From positions 145,560,125 to 145,624,124 of the forward strand of contig CM043698.1 in assembly GCA_023935145.1 (NCBI GenBank): a stretch of DNA of 64,000 nucleotides, in the 5' to 3' direction. Below the pieces are notes generated by a model. That model ran no database searches, was not told the origin of the DNA, and was given only the letters and a program-made list of their open reading frames with translations. Below, in pieces: positions 34,003-45,360 of this stretch (its first letter is position 1; the number at the start of each line of letters is the position of its first letter). Both the position numbers and the translations under genes were made by a program. Origin of the DNA: Bretschneidera sinensis (Eukaryota > Streptophyta > Magnoliopsida > Brassicales > Akaniaceae).

Positions 34003-35384
34003 TTACAATGTGGAACCAAGTCCCATTTTCTCTATATGATCCTTGAATTTCAAAGGTGGCATGCCTTTAGTCAAAGGATCAGCGATCGTCAATTCAGTGC
34101 TAATGTATTCAATGACCACTTTCTTTTCTTTTACACATTCTCTTATGGCTAAATACTTAATGTCGATGTGTTTACTTCGACTTCCACTTTTATTGTTCTT
34201 AGCCATAAAGACAGCAGCTGAATTATCGCAGAAAATTCTCAATGGCCTAGATATAGAATCCATAATTCTAAGCCCAGAAATGAAACTCCTAAGCCATACA
34301 CCATGTGAAGTGGCCTCAAAACAGGAGACGAACACGGCTTCCATAGTAGAAGTAGCAGTCAATGCCTGCTTGACACTTCTCCAAGAAACAGCTCCACCGG
34401 CCATCAGAAAAACGTACCCTGATGTTGATTTACGTGAATCAACACAACCAGCAAAGTCTGAATCAGAGTAGTCAATCATATCCAGATTGTCCGTCTGTCT
34501 ATATATAAGCTTGTAGTCTTTAGTTCCTTGAAAATACCTCATTACTTTCAGCTCTCTAGTGGTCTATAACTGGGTTACTCTGATATCGCCCTAGCATCCC
34601 TACAACAAATGCAATGTTAGATCTAGTGCAGACATGAGCATACATAAGGCTTCCAACTGCAGAAGCATATATTCCCTCTCAAAATAATTCTTCGGGCGTT
34701 GGTTCAAATTGAACCTATCACCCTTCACAATGGGAGCTACACTTGGTGAACAATCTATCATCCGAAATCTCTCTAAAACTTAGTTAATATAGGTTTCTTG
34801 CGACAGACCTAAACCACCTCGAGGTCTATCTCTATGGATCTTAATGCCAACGACATAAGATGCCTCACCCATATCTTTCATATCAAAATTTTTAGAGAGA
34901 AATTGTTTCACCTCATGCAACAAGCCTTTATCATTGGTTGCAAGTAAAATATCATCCACATATAAAACAAGAAAATAAATTTTACTCCCACTGACCTTCT
35001 GGTATATACATTGATCCATAGGGTTTTCAACAAAACCAAATGAAGAAATTACATCATTAAATTTATAATACCATTGACGGGAGGCTTGTTTTAAACCGTA
35101 TTTGGATTTCTTAAGCTTGCAAACCAAATGCTCACCATCATTAGAGGAGAAACCTTCAGGTTGTTTCATATAAACCTCCTCCTCTAGATCTCCATTAAGA
35201 AATGCGGTTTTCACATCGATTTGTTGCAGCTCAAGGTCAAAATGAGCAACTAATGCCAAAATAATACAAAGAGAACCTTTCTTAGATACAAGAGAGAAAG
35301 TCTCTGTATAATCAATTCATTCTTTTTGAGTAAATCCCTTAGCAACGAGTCTCGCTTTGAGCATAAAAACCTTGTTTCTCTTCA
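34003..35384 (-). pseudogene. Copia reverse transcriptase C-terminal half and RNase H
   Basis: On the minus strand from 35384: [12 protein letters not shown] start, then a stop, ALVAHFDLELQQIDVKTAFL, CKLKKSKYGLKQASRQWYYK, LVLYVDDILLA, then after a frame break RNase H (DYSDSDFAGCVDSRKSTSG, ATSTMEAVFVSC, HIDIKYLAIRE). It ends at 34003, then a short spacer and the purine tract lead to the LTR. It begins abruptly in mid-domain next to the kinase relic. Confidence 0.82.
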
Positions 35385-35905
35385 AGGTTATTTCTAGCAT
35401 GGTAATGTTCGATTATTAATTTACTACTACATGGAAAATTGAAGCTTGGATTATTGGCTGCACGAGAGTGTGGATGGGAATTCAATTCTTAAATGAGATG
35501 CAAGACTCAAAATAGCTCAAGGAGCAGCTCGTGGATTAGCATACGCGCACAGGGTTCGTGATGTGAAATCCAGCAACATACTCTTATATGAAAATTTTGA
35601 AGCTCATTTGGCTGGTTTTGGTCTCCCGAGGCTACCTCGTCCTTAAACAGATTTGGTTGGGACTTTAGGTTATATCCCTCCTGAATACAGTCAAACATTG
35701 ATGGCAACTTGCAGAGGTGATGTTTACAGTTTTGGTGTTGTTCTTCTTGAGCTTATTACAGGTAGAAGGCCTGTTGAAGTTTGCAAAGGGAAAAATTGGG
35801 GTGTTTCAGATGAAGCCTGAAAAAAGGAAGGTATAGATTATAGATTCATCGATTTGGGACAAGGATTATGATAAGCAACTATTGGAAATGCTTAGACCAG
35901 AGTTT
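35385..35905 (+). pseudogene. PSKR1-like receptor kinase relic, fragment 3 (kinase domain)
   Basis: Resumes the kinase domain after the Copia insertion: YYMEN, SLDYWLHES, then [68 protein letters not shown]. Damage to key parts: about nine codons are lost before the HRD-type motif (only RDVK remains), the DFG aspartate is glycine (GFG), and an in-frame stop precedes TDLVGT. The end decays after IIDSSIWDKD near 35905. The substrate-lobe helices beyond it are not recognisable. Confidence 0.92.
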
Positions 35906-36109
35906 TGAAGTTCACATTGAGATTCACAGCAGGGTAAGCATACATGTAAAGCAAAAATGTTCTAAGTTTCTATTAGGTTGGAGTAAATCTTATGAAAATG
36001 ACCAAGTTTCTTATAAAAATCAATCATTTTGCTCTGCATACTGACAGATGATGAATGTATACATGGGTTATTTTTCCCATTTATTCTACCTGAAATAAGC
36101 ATATTATAG
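35906..36109. other. Short non-coding gap
   Basis: No gene seen. It is the 3' flank of the kinase relic and ends with the target duplication TATAG (36105-36109) of the next element. Confidence 0.6.
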
Positions 36110-36694
36110 TGTTGATGCCAAAAAACGGTTTGTGCTGATGTGGCTCAGTTGAGAATGTGGCCTGGATGAGGATTCGACCTGAGTGAGAACCTGGCCTGGG
36201 TGAGGGCTCGGCTTGGATCTTGCACAAGCGACAAGGGTGAACTGAAGGCCCTCAGAAGGAGGGGAGGGGAAGACCTCCGAAGGCACTCCGATGCTTAAGT
36301 TAGCAAATATTTGAAGGTGGAGCCGAGGGTTCGAAAGAGGAACCGAGGGCTTAAGTAAATCAAGTGTCAAAATAGATATATGAAAAAATCCCTGGAAAAG
36401 TCCATACCTTGGCCCTTTTATAGGTGTCTGCCAGTGGGGAGGGCATGATTAAAAGCCTAGAGGGTGCGGCTGTAGGGTGGCTGCAGGGCGGCCATAGGAT
36501 GGCGCGCCGTAGGGGAGGTTGTAGGGCGGCCATAGGGCAGCTACAGGGAGGCTGATAGCTTTGTAGGGTGGCTGGCGACTGTAGGGCAGCCGCAGGGGAG
36601 GTCCAGGCATATGTTCGCTGGGCCGTCCTTTATAGGCCTAAAAGCTTAGCTGGGCCTGGAGTGTTCTGGGCCTGGGGCGTTCTGGGCCGTATCA
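36110..36694 (-). repeat. 3' LTR of the tandem-repeat element
   Basis: 585 bp. The minus strand has a TATA box (CTATAAAAGGGCC, about 36411-36423). Upstream of it lie degenerate GTAGGGYGGCYRYAGGG units (plus 36468-36600), GC-rich. Confidence 0.85.
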
Positions 36695-36752
36695 CAGGCC
36701 CCACACTTCCTTGAGTACATTTATGTGCTTAAGGAAGTACTTTGTTGGACGG

Positions 36753-36997
36753 GCTCGGACTTTTGGAGAACCGTGGCGATTTTGGCTGAACGATAGACAA
36801 GGCTCGGACTTTTGGAGAACCGTGGCGATTTTGGCCGAGCGATAGACAAGGCTCGGACTTTTGGAGAACCGTGGCGATTTTGGCCGAGCGATAGATAAGG
36901 CTCAAACTTTTGGAGAACCGTGGCGATTTTGGCCGAGCGATAGACAAGGCTCAGACTTTTGGAGAACCGTGGCGATTTTGGCCGAGCGATAGACAAG
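36753..36997. repeat. 49-bp tandem repeat, five copies
   Basis: Unit GCTCGGACTTTTGGAGAACC... starts at 36753, 36802, 36851, 36900 and 36949, nearly identical. Each includes the self-complementary pair GCTCGG / CCGAGC. Repeat-derived ORFs on either strand are not genes. Confidence 0.95.
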
Positions 36998-37770
36998 GCT
37001 CAGACTTTAGAAGAACTTGGGAAGACCTGGTCGAGCGTTGACAAGGCTCGGACTTCAGGAGAACATTGGAGGACCTGGCACGGCGTTGACAAGGCTCGGA
37101 CGTCAGGAGAACTTTGGCCGAGCGTATGCAAAGCAGCTCATACGCTCGGACTTTTGGAGGACCTGGCCGAGTGTTGACAAGGCTCGGACTTTAGGAGAAC
37201 TTTGGCCGAGCGTATGCAAAGCAACTCATACACTCGGACTTTTGGAGAGCTTTTGGAGGCCCTGGCCGAGCGTTGAGAAGGCCCGGACTTCAAGAGAACT
37301 TTGGCCGAGCGTATGCAAAGCAGCTCATACGCTCAGACTTTTGGTGTGTGCGTGCTCTCTTGGCCGTGCGCACAGTTGCACACTGAAGTTTGGACTGTGT
37401 GCACTAAAGTTCGGGTGAGGCTCGGACTTTAGCCGAGCGCATGAGCATATGTGCACACACTTGGACTTTGGTGTGCGCGTGCTCTCTTGGCCGTGCGTAC
37501 AGTTGCGCACTAATTCAGGGGCTGTGTGCACTTAAGCTTGGGCAAGGCTCGGACTTTAGCCGAGCGCATGAGCACATGTGCACACACTCAGACTTTGGTG
37601 TGCACGTGCTCTCTTGGCCGTGCGCACAGTTGCGCACTGATTCAGGGGCTGTGTGCACTAGTGTGCACTTAAGCTTGGGCAAGGCTCGGACTTTGGCTGA
37701 GCGTATGAGCACATGTGCACACGCTTGGACTTTGGTGTGCGCGTGCTCTCTTGGCCGTGCGCATAGTTGC
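36998..37770. repeat. Degenerate and 137-bp-type tandem repeats, left block
   Basis: Irregular repeats of GGCTCGGACTT(T/C)..GAGAACTTTGGCCGAGCG (36998-37330) pass into the 137-bp type (TGTGCACACACTTGGACTTTGG..., about 37440-37770). The block is interrupted at 37771 by SIRE-b. Confidence 0.85.
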
Positions 37771-39314
37771 TGTTGACCCTGGATGATTTTGATAGTAACA
37801 AAAATCTTAATTAAGCACTAATGAATATTACTTAAGTAATACAGATTGTTAATAGTGCTTATACATCCAAGGTGACCAAGATTGTAGAAATTGGTGAATC
37901 AATGTTGATGCCATTTCAATTGTTAGGAGCTAATTATATTTGCATTGCATTTTATTATATAGTCTTAATTAATTGAAGATATAAAATCTCCAAGTAATTT
38001 TATTAAATGCAAATAAATTCTTTGGGCTCAATACTTAACATTCTCTAATTGAATTTAAGAAGAATTTATGTTGGCATAGAAAATTACTTGAGCATTTGTA
38101 ATATATCATTCTTCATATATCTAGCATACACATTATGCTTAAATTTGTAATATGTTTTGTCATCATCAAAAATGCCTCAATCAAGAAATTGATTAGATTA
38201 ATTTTGATGATAACAAAACACTTTTGAAGTGTTTAACTTGTGTGTTTAATGTGCAAGAAAGTTTGATTAAATTAGGAGATTTTTTGGAACTCAAAAATCC
38301 AAAAAGAATAAAGAGATATGAAGAAAATTATGCTAAAAATACTGTTCATCCAGAAATCACTGTAGCAGCGCTCCAACAGTGACCCAGTCGACTGGGTGAA
38401 TAGTGCAGTCGACTGGTAAAAGTGGTAGAAGGTTCCCAGTCGACTGGTAACACTGCAGCAGCAAAAATGTGAATTTTTAAGAGGACCCAGTCGACTGGTA
38501 TCACGACCCAGTCGACTGGTAGTTCAAAAATATTACCGTTGGGACTCGAAATCTAAGATTTTAAAGGCACAATCAATTCAAATTAAAGTCTAACGGCCAT
38601 ATTAATTGATGGCTATATAAACCCACTCAATTCAGCATTCAACAAGGAGGAGAAGACATTCAAAAAGAGAAGAACACACACAATCAAGTCATTCATTCTT
38701 TGAAACTCAAAAAAGCTTTGAAATACTCATGTTGAGCTATTCTTCAAGCTTTTCTTTGAAAGAGAGACATTATTCAGTTGTATAAGCTTTCATTTGTTGT
38801 CTCTCTACCATTTACTTTACAGCTTTTATTGTAAAGGGATTACTTCCGAGAGGAAGGGGATTACTTCCGAGAGGAAGGGGATTGTTCGGTTTGAGCAACA
38901 CCTGTAAGTTGCTTGTGTTTCGGTTTGAGCAACACCCGTAAGTTGCTTGGTTTAGTGAAAGACTTCAAGGAGGATCCTTGAAGAGAGTGGACGTAGGGTC
39001 GGAAGGATTCCGATATTGCCGAACCACTATAAATCGAGTTTGCATCTCTCTAACTCTATCTCTTTAATTACTTTCATAATTACTTGCTTATAATTATTTA
39101 TTATTCAAGTAAATGAGATTGATTGCTTAATTATTTTGTAATTCAATTATCATTTCTATATTAAGCAATAAACTCTCTCATCTTTGTGCTAGTAATTTAG
39201 AAAGATTTAATTCCGCATATATTTTGTTATTTGAGATTGCAAAAAATATTTAATTTTTTTAATACCCAATTCACCCCCCTCTTGGGTATTGCCATAGTAT
39301 ATTTTGGACCTACA
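37771..39314 (+). repeat. 5' LTR of SIRE-b
   Basis: 1544 bp, TGTTGACCCTGG... to ...GGACCTACA. Five CAGTCGACTGG motifs occur between 38384 and 38521, four with the full CCAGTCGACTGG. TATA box TATATAAAC is at 38614, about 95 bp after the last motif. Confidence 0.95.
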
Positions 39315-39369
39315 ATTGGTATCAGAGCCTCGTTCTCTATTTTAGGCTTAACATCCTAGAGTTGATCCT

Positions 39370-41118
39370 ATGGCAACTATATTTTTAGAAGGAAGAGATC
39401 CTTCTAGTTCTCCTTTTCTTCATGGAACAAATTTCATCCATTGGAAAGCTCAAATGAAGATTTTTATTCAAGCTCATGATTATTATGCTTGGTATTTCAT
39501 TCTTGAAAATGAAAATGATTTTGATGTAAATGATTGTAAATTCATTCAACTAAATGCTAAAGTTATGAACATGTTTTATAGTTCTCTTGATCAAAACGAA
39601 ATTGATCAAATTTCCTCATGTAAGACCGCAAAAGAAATTTGGGATTTATTGGAGGTCATACATGGAGGAAATGAGCAAGAAAAGAATTTCAAATTAAAAA
39701 ACTTTGTTCATGACTTAGAGCATTTTAAAATGAATGAAAATGAATCAATTTTTGATTTGCAAACTCGTTTTACCATACTTGTTAAAACTTTATCTTCCAT
39801 GGGTAAAATTTATTCTAACCTTGAACTTGTGAGAATATTTCTTAGGTCTTTGTCAAATCAATGGAAAATTATTTTGACAAAGCATTCTACAAGTGAAAGT
39901 TTAGAAGAGCTTGTGGAATCCCTCAAAAAGCATGAAAACTACTTGGATTACAAAATTGATGGTTCCACCACATCCTTACCTTTTATGGAAATTGAAGATC
40001 TTAATCGTGATGGTGATGACGAAGAAGAAGACTCCTCGAATAAAGAGATCGGATACGAGGAAATTGCCAACCTATGTCTTATGGCAATCGACGACGAAAA
40101 TGAGGTATCAACTTCTTCCTCTTCAAAAAATAACATTGTTAGTAGTAGTGAAGAATTGATAGAAGTCATAAATGAAATGTATGAAGAATTGAAGAAATTC
40201 GATTCTAGGAACACCATTCTTAAAAAAGAGGTGTCATCTCTTTCTAAAGAGATGGTAGGTTTAAGAGAAGAAAAAGATAAACTATCTTCATTACTTTATG
40301 ATTCTTCTCAAGATCTTCTTAAAGATGAAAATGAAAACTTAAAGAAGAAGATAATAGAATTAAATGATACTATATCTAGACTTATGCTTGGAAAAGAAAA
40401 GTTAGATGAAGTGTTATCTTGCCAAAGATTAAATGGAGGAAAATCCGGGTTAGGTTATTCTCCATTAGGCAAGCAAAAAGCAAAAGAGAGCTTATTCATG
40501 AAAGTATCATGTGTAAATGAAGCCTCTACTTCAAAGACCTCTAGCAAGGTTAAAAGCACTCCCTCTATAAATGCTAGGAAGTCTAGAAACTCTAATGCAT
40601 ATCCTAGAAATACTCATGCCTATATGTATGCTCACACACATTCTAGGAATAATCATCATGTACATTCTAGGAATAATCATTATGTGCATTCTAGGAACAA
40701 ATTGTATAATCAGAATTTGCACACTGCACATGCTCATCCTAGGAATTACCATCATAGTTATCCTAGAAATGATATGCATATTCATAATAATACAAGCATG
40801 TATCCTAGAAATCATTATCCTAGAAATCATCATCATACATTTTCTAGAAATGACATGCATATTCATATTCCTCATAATAGAAACATGTATCCTAGGAACT
40901 TCTATCCTAAGAATTATAGACATGCACAACTAAGAAATCCTAGAAATTTCAATAACCATTATCCTAGGATTGTGCATCATCAACATGTCTATAGAATACC
41001 ATATATTGTTAAGAAAGTATGGGTCCCAAAAGGAACCGTATTTTCAAGGACTAACCCCAAAGGACCCAAGAAATTTTGGGTACCCAAAAGTGCAATCGTG
41101 TATCCTTGTGTGATGTAG
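39370..41118 (+). CDS. SIRE-b gag, 582 residues, intact
   Basis: Capsid-like N-terminal region (FIHWKAQMKIFIQAHDYYAW, TAKEIWDLLEVIHGG, LVKTLSSMGK). The usual CCHC zinc knuckle is missing; the frame goes directly from MEIEDLNRDGDD to the acidic linker. Then comes a long predicted coiled coil (about residues 258-345; EEKDKLSSLLYDSSQDLLKD). A tail of roughly 150 residues follows, rich in His, Asn, Arg and Tyr, with repeated H/Y-S/P-R-N units. The frame ends VYPCVM at TAG 41116-41118, and the same frame continues into pol. Start at 39370 follows the primer site by about 40 bp. A role for the tail in RNA binding is inference. Confidence 0.9.
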   Translation: MATIFLEGRDPSSSPFLHGTNFIHWKAQMKIFIQAHDYYAWYFILENENDFDVNDCKFIQLNAKVMNMFYSSLDQNEIDQISSCKTAKEIWDLLEVIHGGNEQEKNFKLKNFVHDLEHFKMNENESIFDLQTRFTILVKTLSSMGKIYSNLELVRIFLRSLSNQWKIILTKHSTSESLEELVESLKKHENYLDYKIDGSTTSLPFMEIEDLNRDGDDEEEDSSNKEIGYEEIANLCLMAIDDENEVSTSSSSKNNIVSSSEELIEVINEMYEELKKFDSRNTILKKEVSSLSKEMVGLREEKDKLSSLLYDSSQDLLKDENENLKKKIIELNDTISRLMLGKEKLDEVLSCQRLNGGKSGLGYSPLGKQKAKESLFMKVSCVNEASTSKTSSKVKSTPSINARKSRNSNAYPRNTHAYMYAHTHSRNNHHVHSRNNHYVHSRNKLYNQNLHTAHAHPRNYHHSYPRNDMHIHNNTSMYPRNHYPRNHHHTFSRNDMHIHIPHNRNMYPRNFYPKNYRHAQLRNPRNFNNHYPRIVHHQHVYRIPYIVKKVWVPKGTVFSRTNPKGPKKFWVPKSAIVYPCVM

Positions 41119-44100
41119 GTATGTCTCCACACCAAAGAAAAAGGTAACTGTTGGTACCTTGATAGTGGATGCTCGAAGCACATGACCGGTGATAAAAGTG
41201 TTTTCAAGGAGCTAACTCTAAGAGATGGTGGATATGTCACCATTGGAGACAACACAAAAATAAAGATCATCGGGCATGAAAAAGTTGGTAATGATTTCTC
41301 AACCTTAGATAATGTATTGCTAGTACAAGGCCTTAAGCCAAATTTACTAAGTATTAGCCAACTATGTGACAAAGGCAACAAAGTCACATTTGAGACCTCT
41401 CATTGTCTAGTTATAGACATCAAGAGCAACAAGATCAAATTTTTTGGCCATAGACATGAAAATGTCTATATAGTTGATTTGAAATCCTTGTATTTTGTAA
41501 ATGAAAAATGTTTTCCTGCCATTAGTGAAAATCCTTGGCTATGGCATAGAAAGCTTGGTCATATGAACATGAACTTGCTGAAAATAATTTTTAAAAAAAA
41601 AAATTTAATCATTAGACTTCCCAAAATCAATTTTTTTAAATAAAAAAAAAAAAAACAAAGTATGTGATGCTTGTCAAATGGGAAAACAAACTAGGATTTC
41701 TTTTAAATCAAAGAATGTAGTCACAACTACTAGACCTTTGGAACTTTTGCATATGGACTTATTTGGTCCAATAAGTACCATTAGTCTAGGTGGCCACCAA
41801 TATGCTCTTGTTATTGTTGATGACTATTTCAAGATATACCTTTGTTATTTTTATTGCTTACAAGGATGAAGCTTTCAAAGGTTTTGAAAAGTTTTGCGAA
41901 AAGGTTCAAAATGAAAAAGGAATTTGTATTTCAAGCATAAGAAGTGATCATGGAAAAGAATTTGAAACCAAAGCTTTTCAAATTTTTGTGATGAGAATGG
42001 AATCAATCACAATTTTTCAGCTCCTAGAACTCCTCAACAAAATGGAGTTGTTGAGAGGAAAAACAGAGTTCTAGAAGAATTTTCAAGAACAATGTTTTGT
42101 GAAAATAGTTTACCAAAATATTTTTGGACTGAAGCCATGAACACTTCTTGCTATATTTTAAATAGAATTTTAATTAGGCCTATACTTGATAAAACTCCAT
42201 ATGAACTATGGAAAGGTAGAAAGCCTAATATTTCCTATTTTCGTACATTTGGTTGCAAATGCTTCATCTTGAATAACAATAAAACTAATTTGGGTAAATT
42301 TGATTCTAAGACTGATGAAGGGATATTTTTAGGATATTCTACATCGAGTAAGGCTTATAGAGTTTTCAATAAGAGAACTCTAGTAGTAGAGGAATCTGTG
42401 CATGTAACTCTTGATGAGTCTAACCCTATTAGTAGTAGAGAAGTTTCCATTAATAATGATGCAGATTTTATTCCAAGAAAGGAAACACCTACTCTCATTG
42501 TTGACCCGAAGAAGAATCCAACTCAAGCAAATGAAGAGCTGGAAGCTCATAATTTGGACCAACCATCTACAAGCCAACAAGTGGATGGACTTCCTAAAGA
42601 TTGGAGGTATGTAAACTATCACCCAATTGATCAAGTAATTGGTGATCCTTCACAAGAGGTAAGAGCTCACTCTTCTATTAAAAATATTTGCAATTATGTA
42701 GCTTATCTGTCTCAGGTAGAACCTAAGTCCTTTATAGAAGCTGAAAAGGACAATGAGTGGATTATTGCTATGCAAGAAGAGATTAATCAATTTGAGAGAA
42801 ACAAGGTTTGGAATCTAGTTCCAAGACCTAAGAATCATTCCATCATTGGAACAAAATGGGTTTATAGGAATAAGATGGATGAAAATGGAATAGTAACTAG
42901 AAATAAGGCTAGATTAGTTGCTAAGGGATATAATCAAGAAGAAGGAATAGACTTTGATGAGACTTATACTCCCGTAGCTAGATTAGAAGCTATTCGAATG
43001 TTGTTAGCCTTTGCATGCTTTAATAAATTCAAACTATTTCAAATGGATGTGAAAAGTGCCTTTTTAAATGGCTTTATAGAAGAAGAAGTTTATGTTGAAC
43101 AACCTCTTGGATTTGAAAATCCTAGTCTTCCAAATCATGTCTATAAACTTTCTAAAGCTCTATATGGGTTGAAGCAAGCTCCAAGGGCGTGGTATGAAAG
43201 ACTAAGTAAATTTTTGATTGATAATGAATTTGTAAGAGGAAGAATAGATACAACTCTCTTCACAAAAACTCACAAAAATGACACTTTGATAGTTCAAATA
43301 TATGTTGATGATATTATATTTGGTGCTACTAATGAATCTATGTGTCAAGAGTTTGCAAAGTGCATGCAAGGTGAATTTGAAATGAGCATGATGGGAGAAC
43401 TTACCTACTTCCTTGGTCTTCAAATCAAACAACTTAAAGGAGGTATCTTCATCAATCAATCAAAGTATACTAAGGACCTACTAAAGAGGTTTGGGATGAA
43501 AAGCTCAAAGCCACTTGGAACACCAATGAGCACATCTACAAAACTTGATCTCGATGAAGAAGGTAAACCTATAGATACTAAATATTATAGAAGCATGATA
43601 GGTGTTTTGCTTTATTTAACTGAAAGTAGACCTGATATTATGTTCAGTGTATGCATGTGTGCTAGATTTCAGTCTAATCCTAAGGAATCACATGTAGTTG
43701 CAGTAAAAAGAATTCTTAGATATCTGCAAGGAACCCAAACCATAGGATTATGGTACTCTAGAGAATCATCTTTTGAGCTTGTAGGATATTCAGATGCTGA
43801 TTTTGCTTGATGTAGGTTAGATAGAAAAAGTACAAGTGGAACATGCCAATTCTTAAGTGCTTAACATCTTGGTTTTCCAAGAAACAGAATTCCGTTGCAC
43901 TATCAACCGCTGAGGCGGAATATGTAGCAGCTGGAAGTTGTTGTACCCAAGTGTTATGGATGAAACAACAACTAGAAGACTATGGCATGAACCTAAAAAA
44001 TATTCCTATATTTTGTGATAATACTAGTGCTATCAACCTAACCAAGAACCCTATTCAGCACTCTAGAACAAAGCACATAGAAATTAGACATCATTTCTTA

Positions 44101-44253
44101 AGAGACCATGCTCAAAAAAGTGATATAAGACTAGAATTCATACCTTCAGAAGATCAAATAGCTGACATTCTTACAAAACCCCTAAGTGAAGCTAGTTTTT
44201 GTAAGATTAGAATGTTGATGGGATTGTTTGATTTTGATAAACTGAATATTTGA
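41119..44253 (+). pseudogene. SIRE-b pol, frameshifted
   Basis: Read in frame after the gag TAG: protease WYLDSGCSKHMT; pre-integrase WLWHRKLGHMNMN. A frameshift at a poly-A run near 41640 and single-base changes near 41827 and 41985 break the integrase region. From 42092 a 572-codon frame carries the rest: [52 protein letters not shown]. It stops at 43810 within RNase H (a GGA codon became TGA). A small deletion follows near 43860, then the end of RNase H ([22 protein letters not shown]). Reverse transcriptase itself looks complete. Confidence 0.9.
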
Positions 44254-45360
44254 TTGCGTCTACAATTCATCATTTGCATGATTGACATTGAGTGAAAGAG
44301 TATTAATCCATGTTTAAATATTTTCCTCACTAAAAAATGTCATAAATAAACAAATTCGTGCTAAAAATTCAAGACTGGAAATTTTACTAATGGTCCTAGT
44401 CGACTGGTAAGTCACTGCCTGATTGTCCAGTCGACTGGTAATTTTGACCCAGTCGACTGGTAACTCTCTGCCAAAAACTCCAAACGACTGGTAAGTCTTC
44501 TCCAGTCATCTATAAAATCAAATCTTGTTTGGAGCCATTTAATACTCAAATATTAATTGTTCTTTGATAAATTCTCTTTGATTTGGCATTGGATAAATCA
44601 AGTAATGAGCTTGAATTTAGATTTGAGAATTATTTTTGAGTTATTTATCTATCAAGCATTAGCTGAATATGAAACTTTCTATTATATATGCTTGAGTTTG
44701 AAATTAATGATTATCTTTGCGTTGAATTGATAATCATCTAATTATTGAATCTAACTTGCCCTGAAAATGATATTTGATTGATAATTGAAAATTATATTTC
44801 GGTGCATATATGCAAGGAAAGTAACTTTTTTTTCAAGTACTTATAGATATTTCCAATCTGAACATCTTTTTGAGTAGTTGATGAGCTCTTTGTCTTGATT
44901 ATTCAATTAATCAACTACCAATAAGGCTTGTTAAGTTTTAATCCAATTTTATTTCTCTTAAGAGTTGAAAATAATTACTTTAGACTTTTTGAAGGGGGGA
45001 GAAAATCTGATTTATTGATAAAAGAGAAAACCTTTGGTAAAATCATTTTACTAAAATGGGTTTTAAATACTTGATAAACTCTTTTTGATATGTTTTAAAT
45101 TTGGTTATTATATCTTGAGAATTTCATCTCTATGTTCTAAAGGAACTCTTTCAAAAACTTTATAGTTCTTGATATCTTGTAAAATGATTCTTTTCTCAAA
45201 ATGTTTCATCAAAATATTTTCGATAGCATATTTTGAGGGGGAGCTCTTCTTTGAAATACACCTTTTTTATTATGACAAAAAGGGGGAGAAAAATAAGAAT
45301 ATTAGAGATTTTGTTAGACCTTATTCTTAAGATTTTTGTCACCATCAAAAAGGGGGAGAT
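44254..45360 (+). other. Untranslated 3' part of SIRE-b
   Basis: Starts with a short version of the SIRE-a palindrome spacer (CCAGTCGACTGG-type motifs at 44396-44462), then diverges completely (from about 44535). No ORF. Several runs of AAAGGGGGAGA (44994, 45290, 45350) resemble purine tracts. Confidence 0.7.

Larger units (their letters stand above)
18752..35384 (-). mobile_element. Minus-strand Copia insertion, rearranged around a single complete LTR, with SIRE-a nested in it
   Basis: Read on the minus strand the order is: reverse transcriptase from its middle, RNase H, a complete LTR (33706-32952), tRNA-Met primer site, long leader, gag, protease, integrase, reverse transcriptase N-terminal half, and a 110-bp LTR tail ending at the PSKR1-like sequence. 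Part of reverse transcriptase is therefore present at both ends and only one full LTR, in the middle, remains. The simplest reading is two tandem copies sharing an LTR, each truncated. About eight codons of the kinase gene appear lost at the right junction. Confidence 0.8.

Noticed and set aside
4806..35905. A functional receptor kinase gene with two giant introns
   Set aside because: The gaps are LTR elements with no splice logic. There are internal stops, frameshifts, a GFG in place of DFG and missing residues around the catalytic loop.
36721..36996. Minus-strand ORFs with repeated RPKSPRFSKS
   Set aside because: Translation of the 49-bp tandem repeat.
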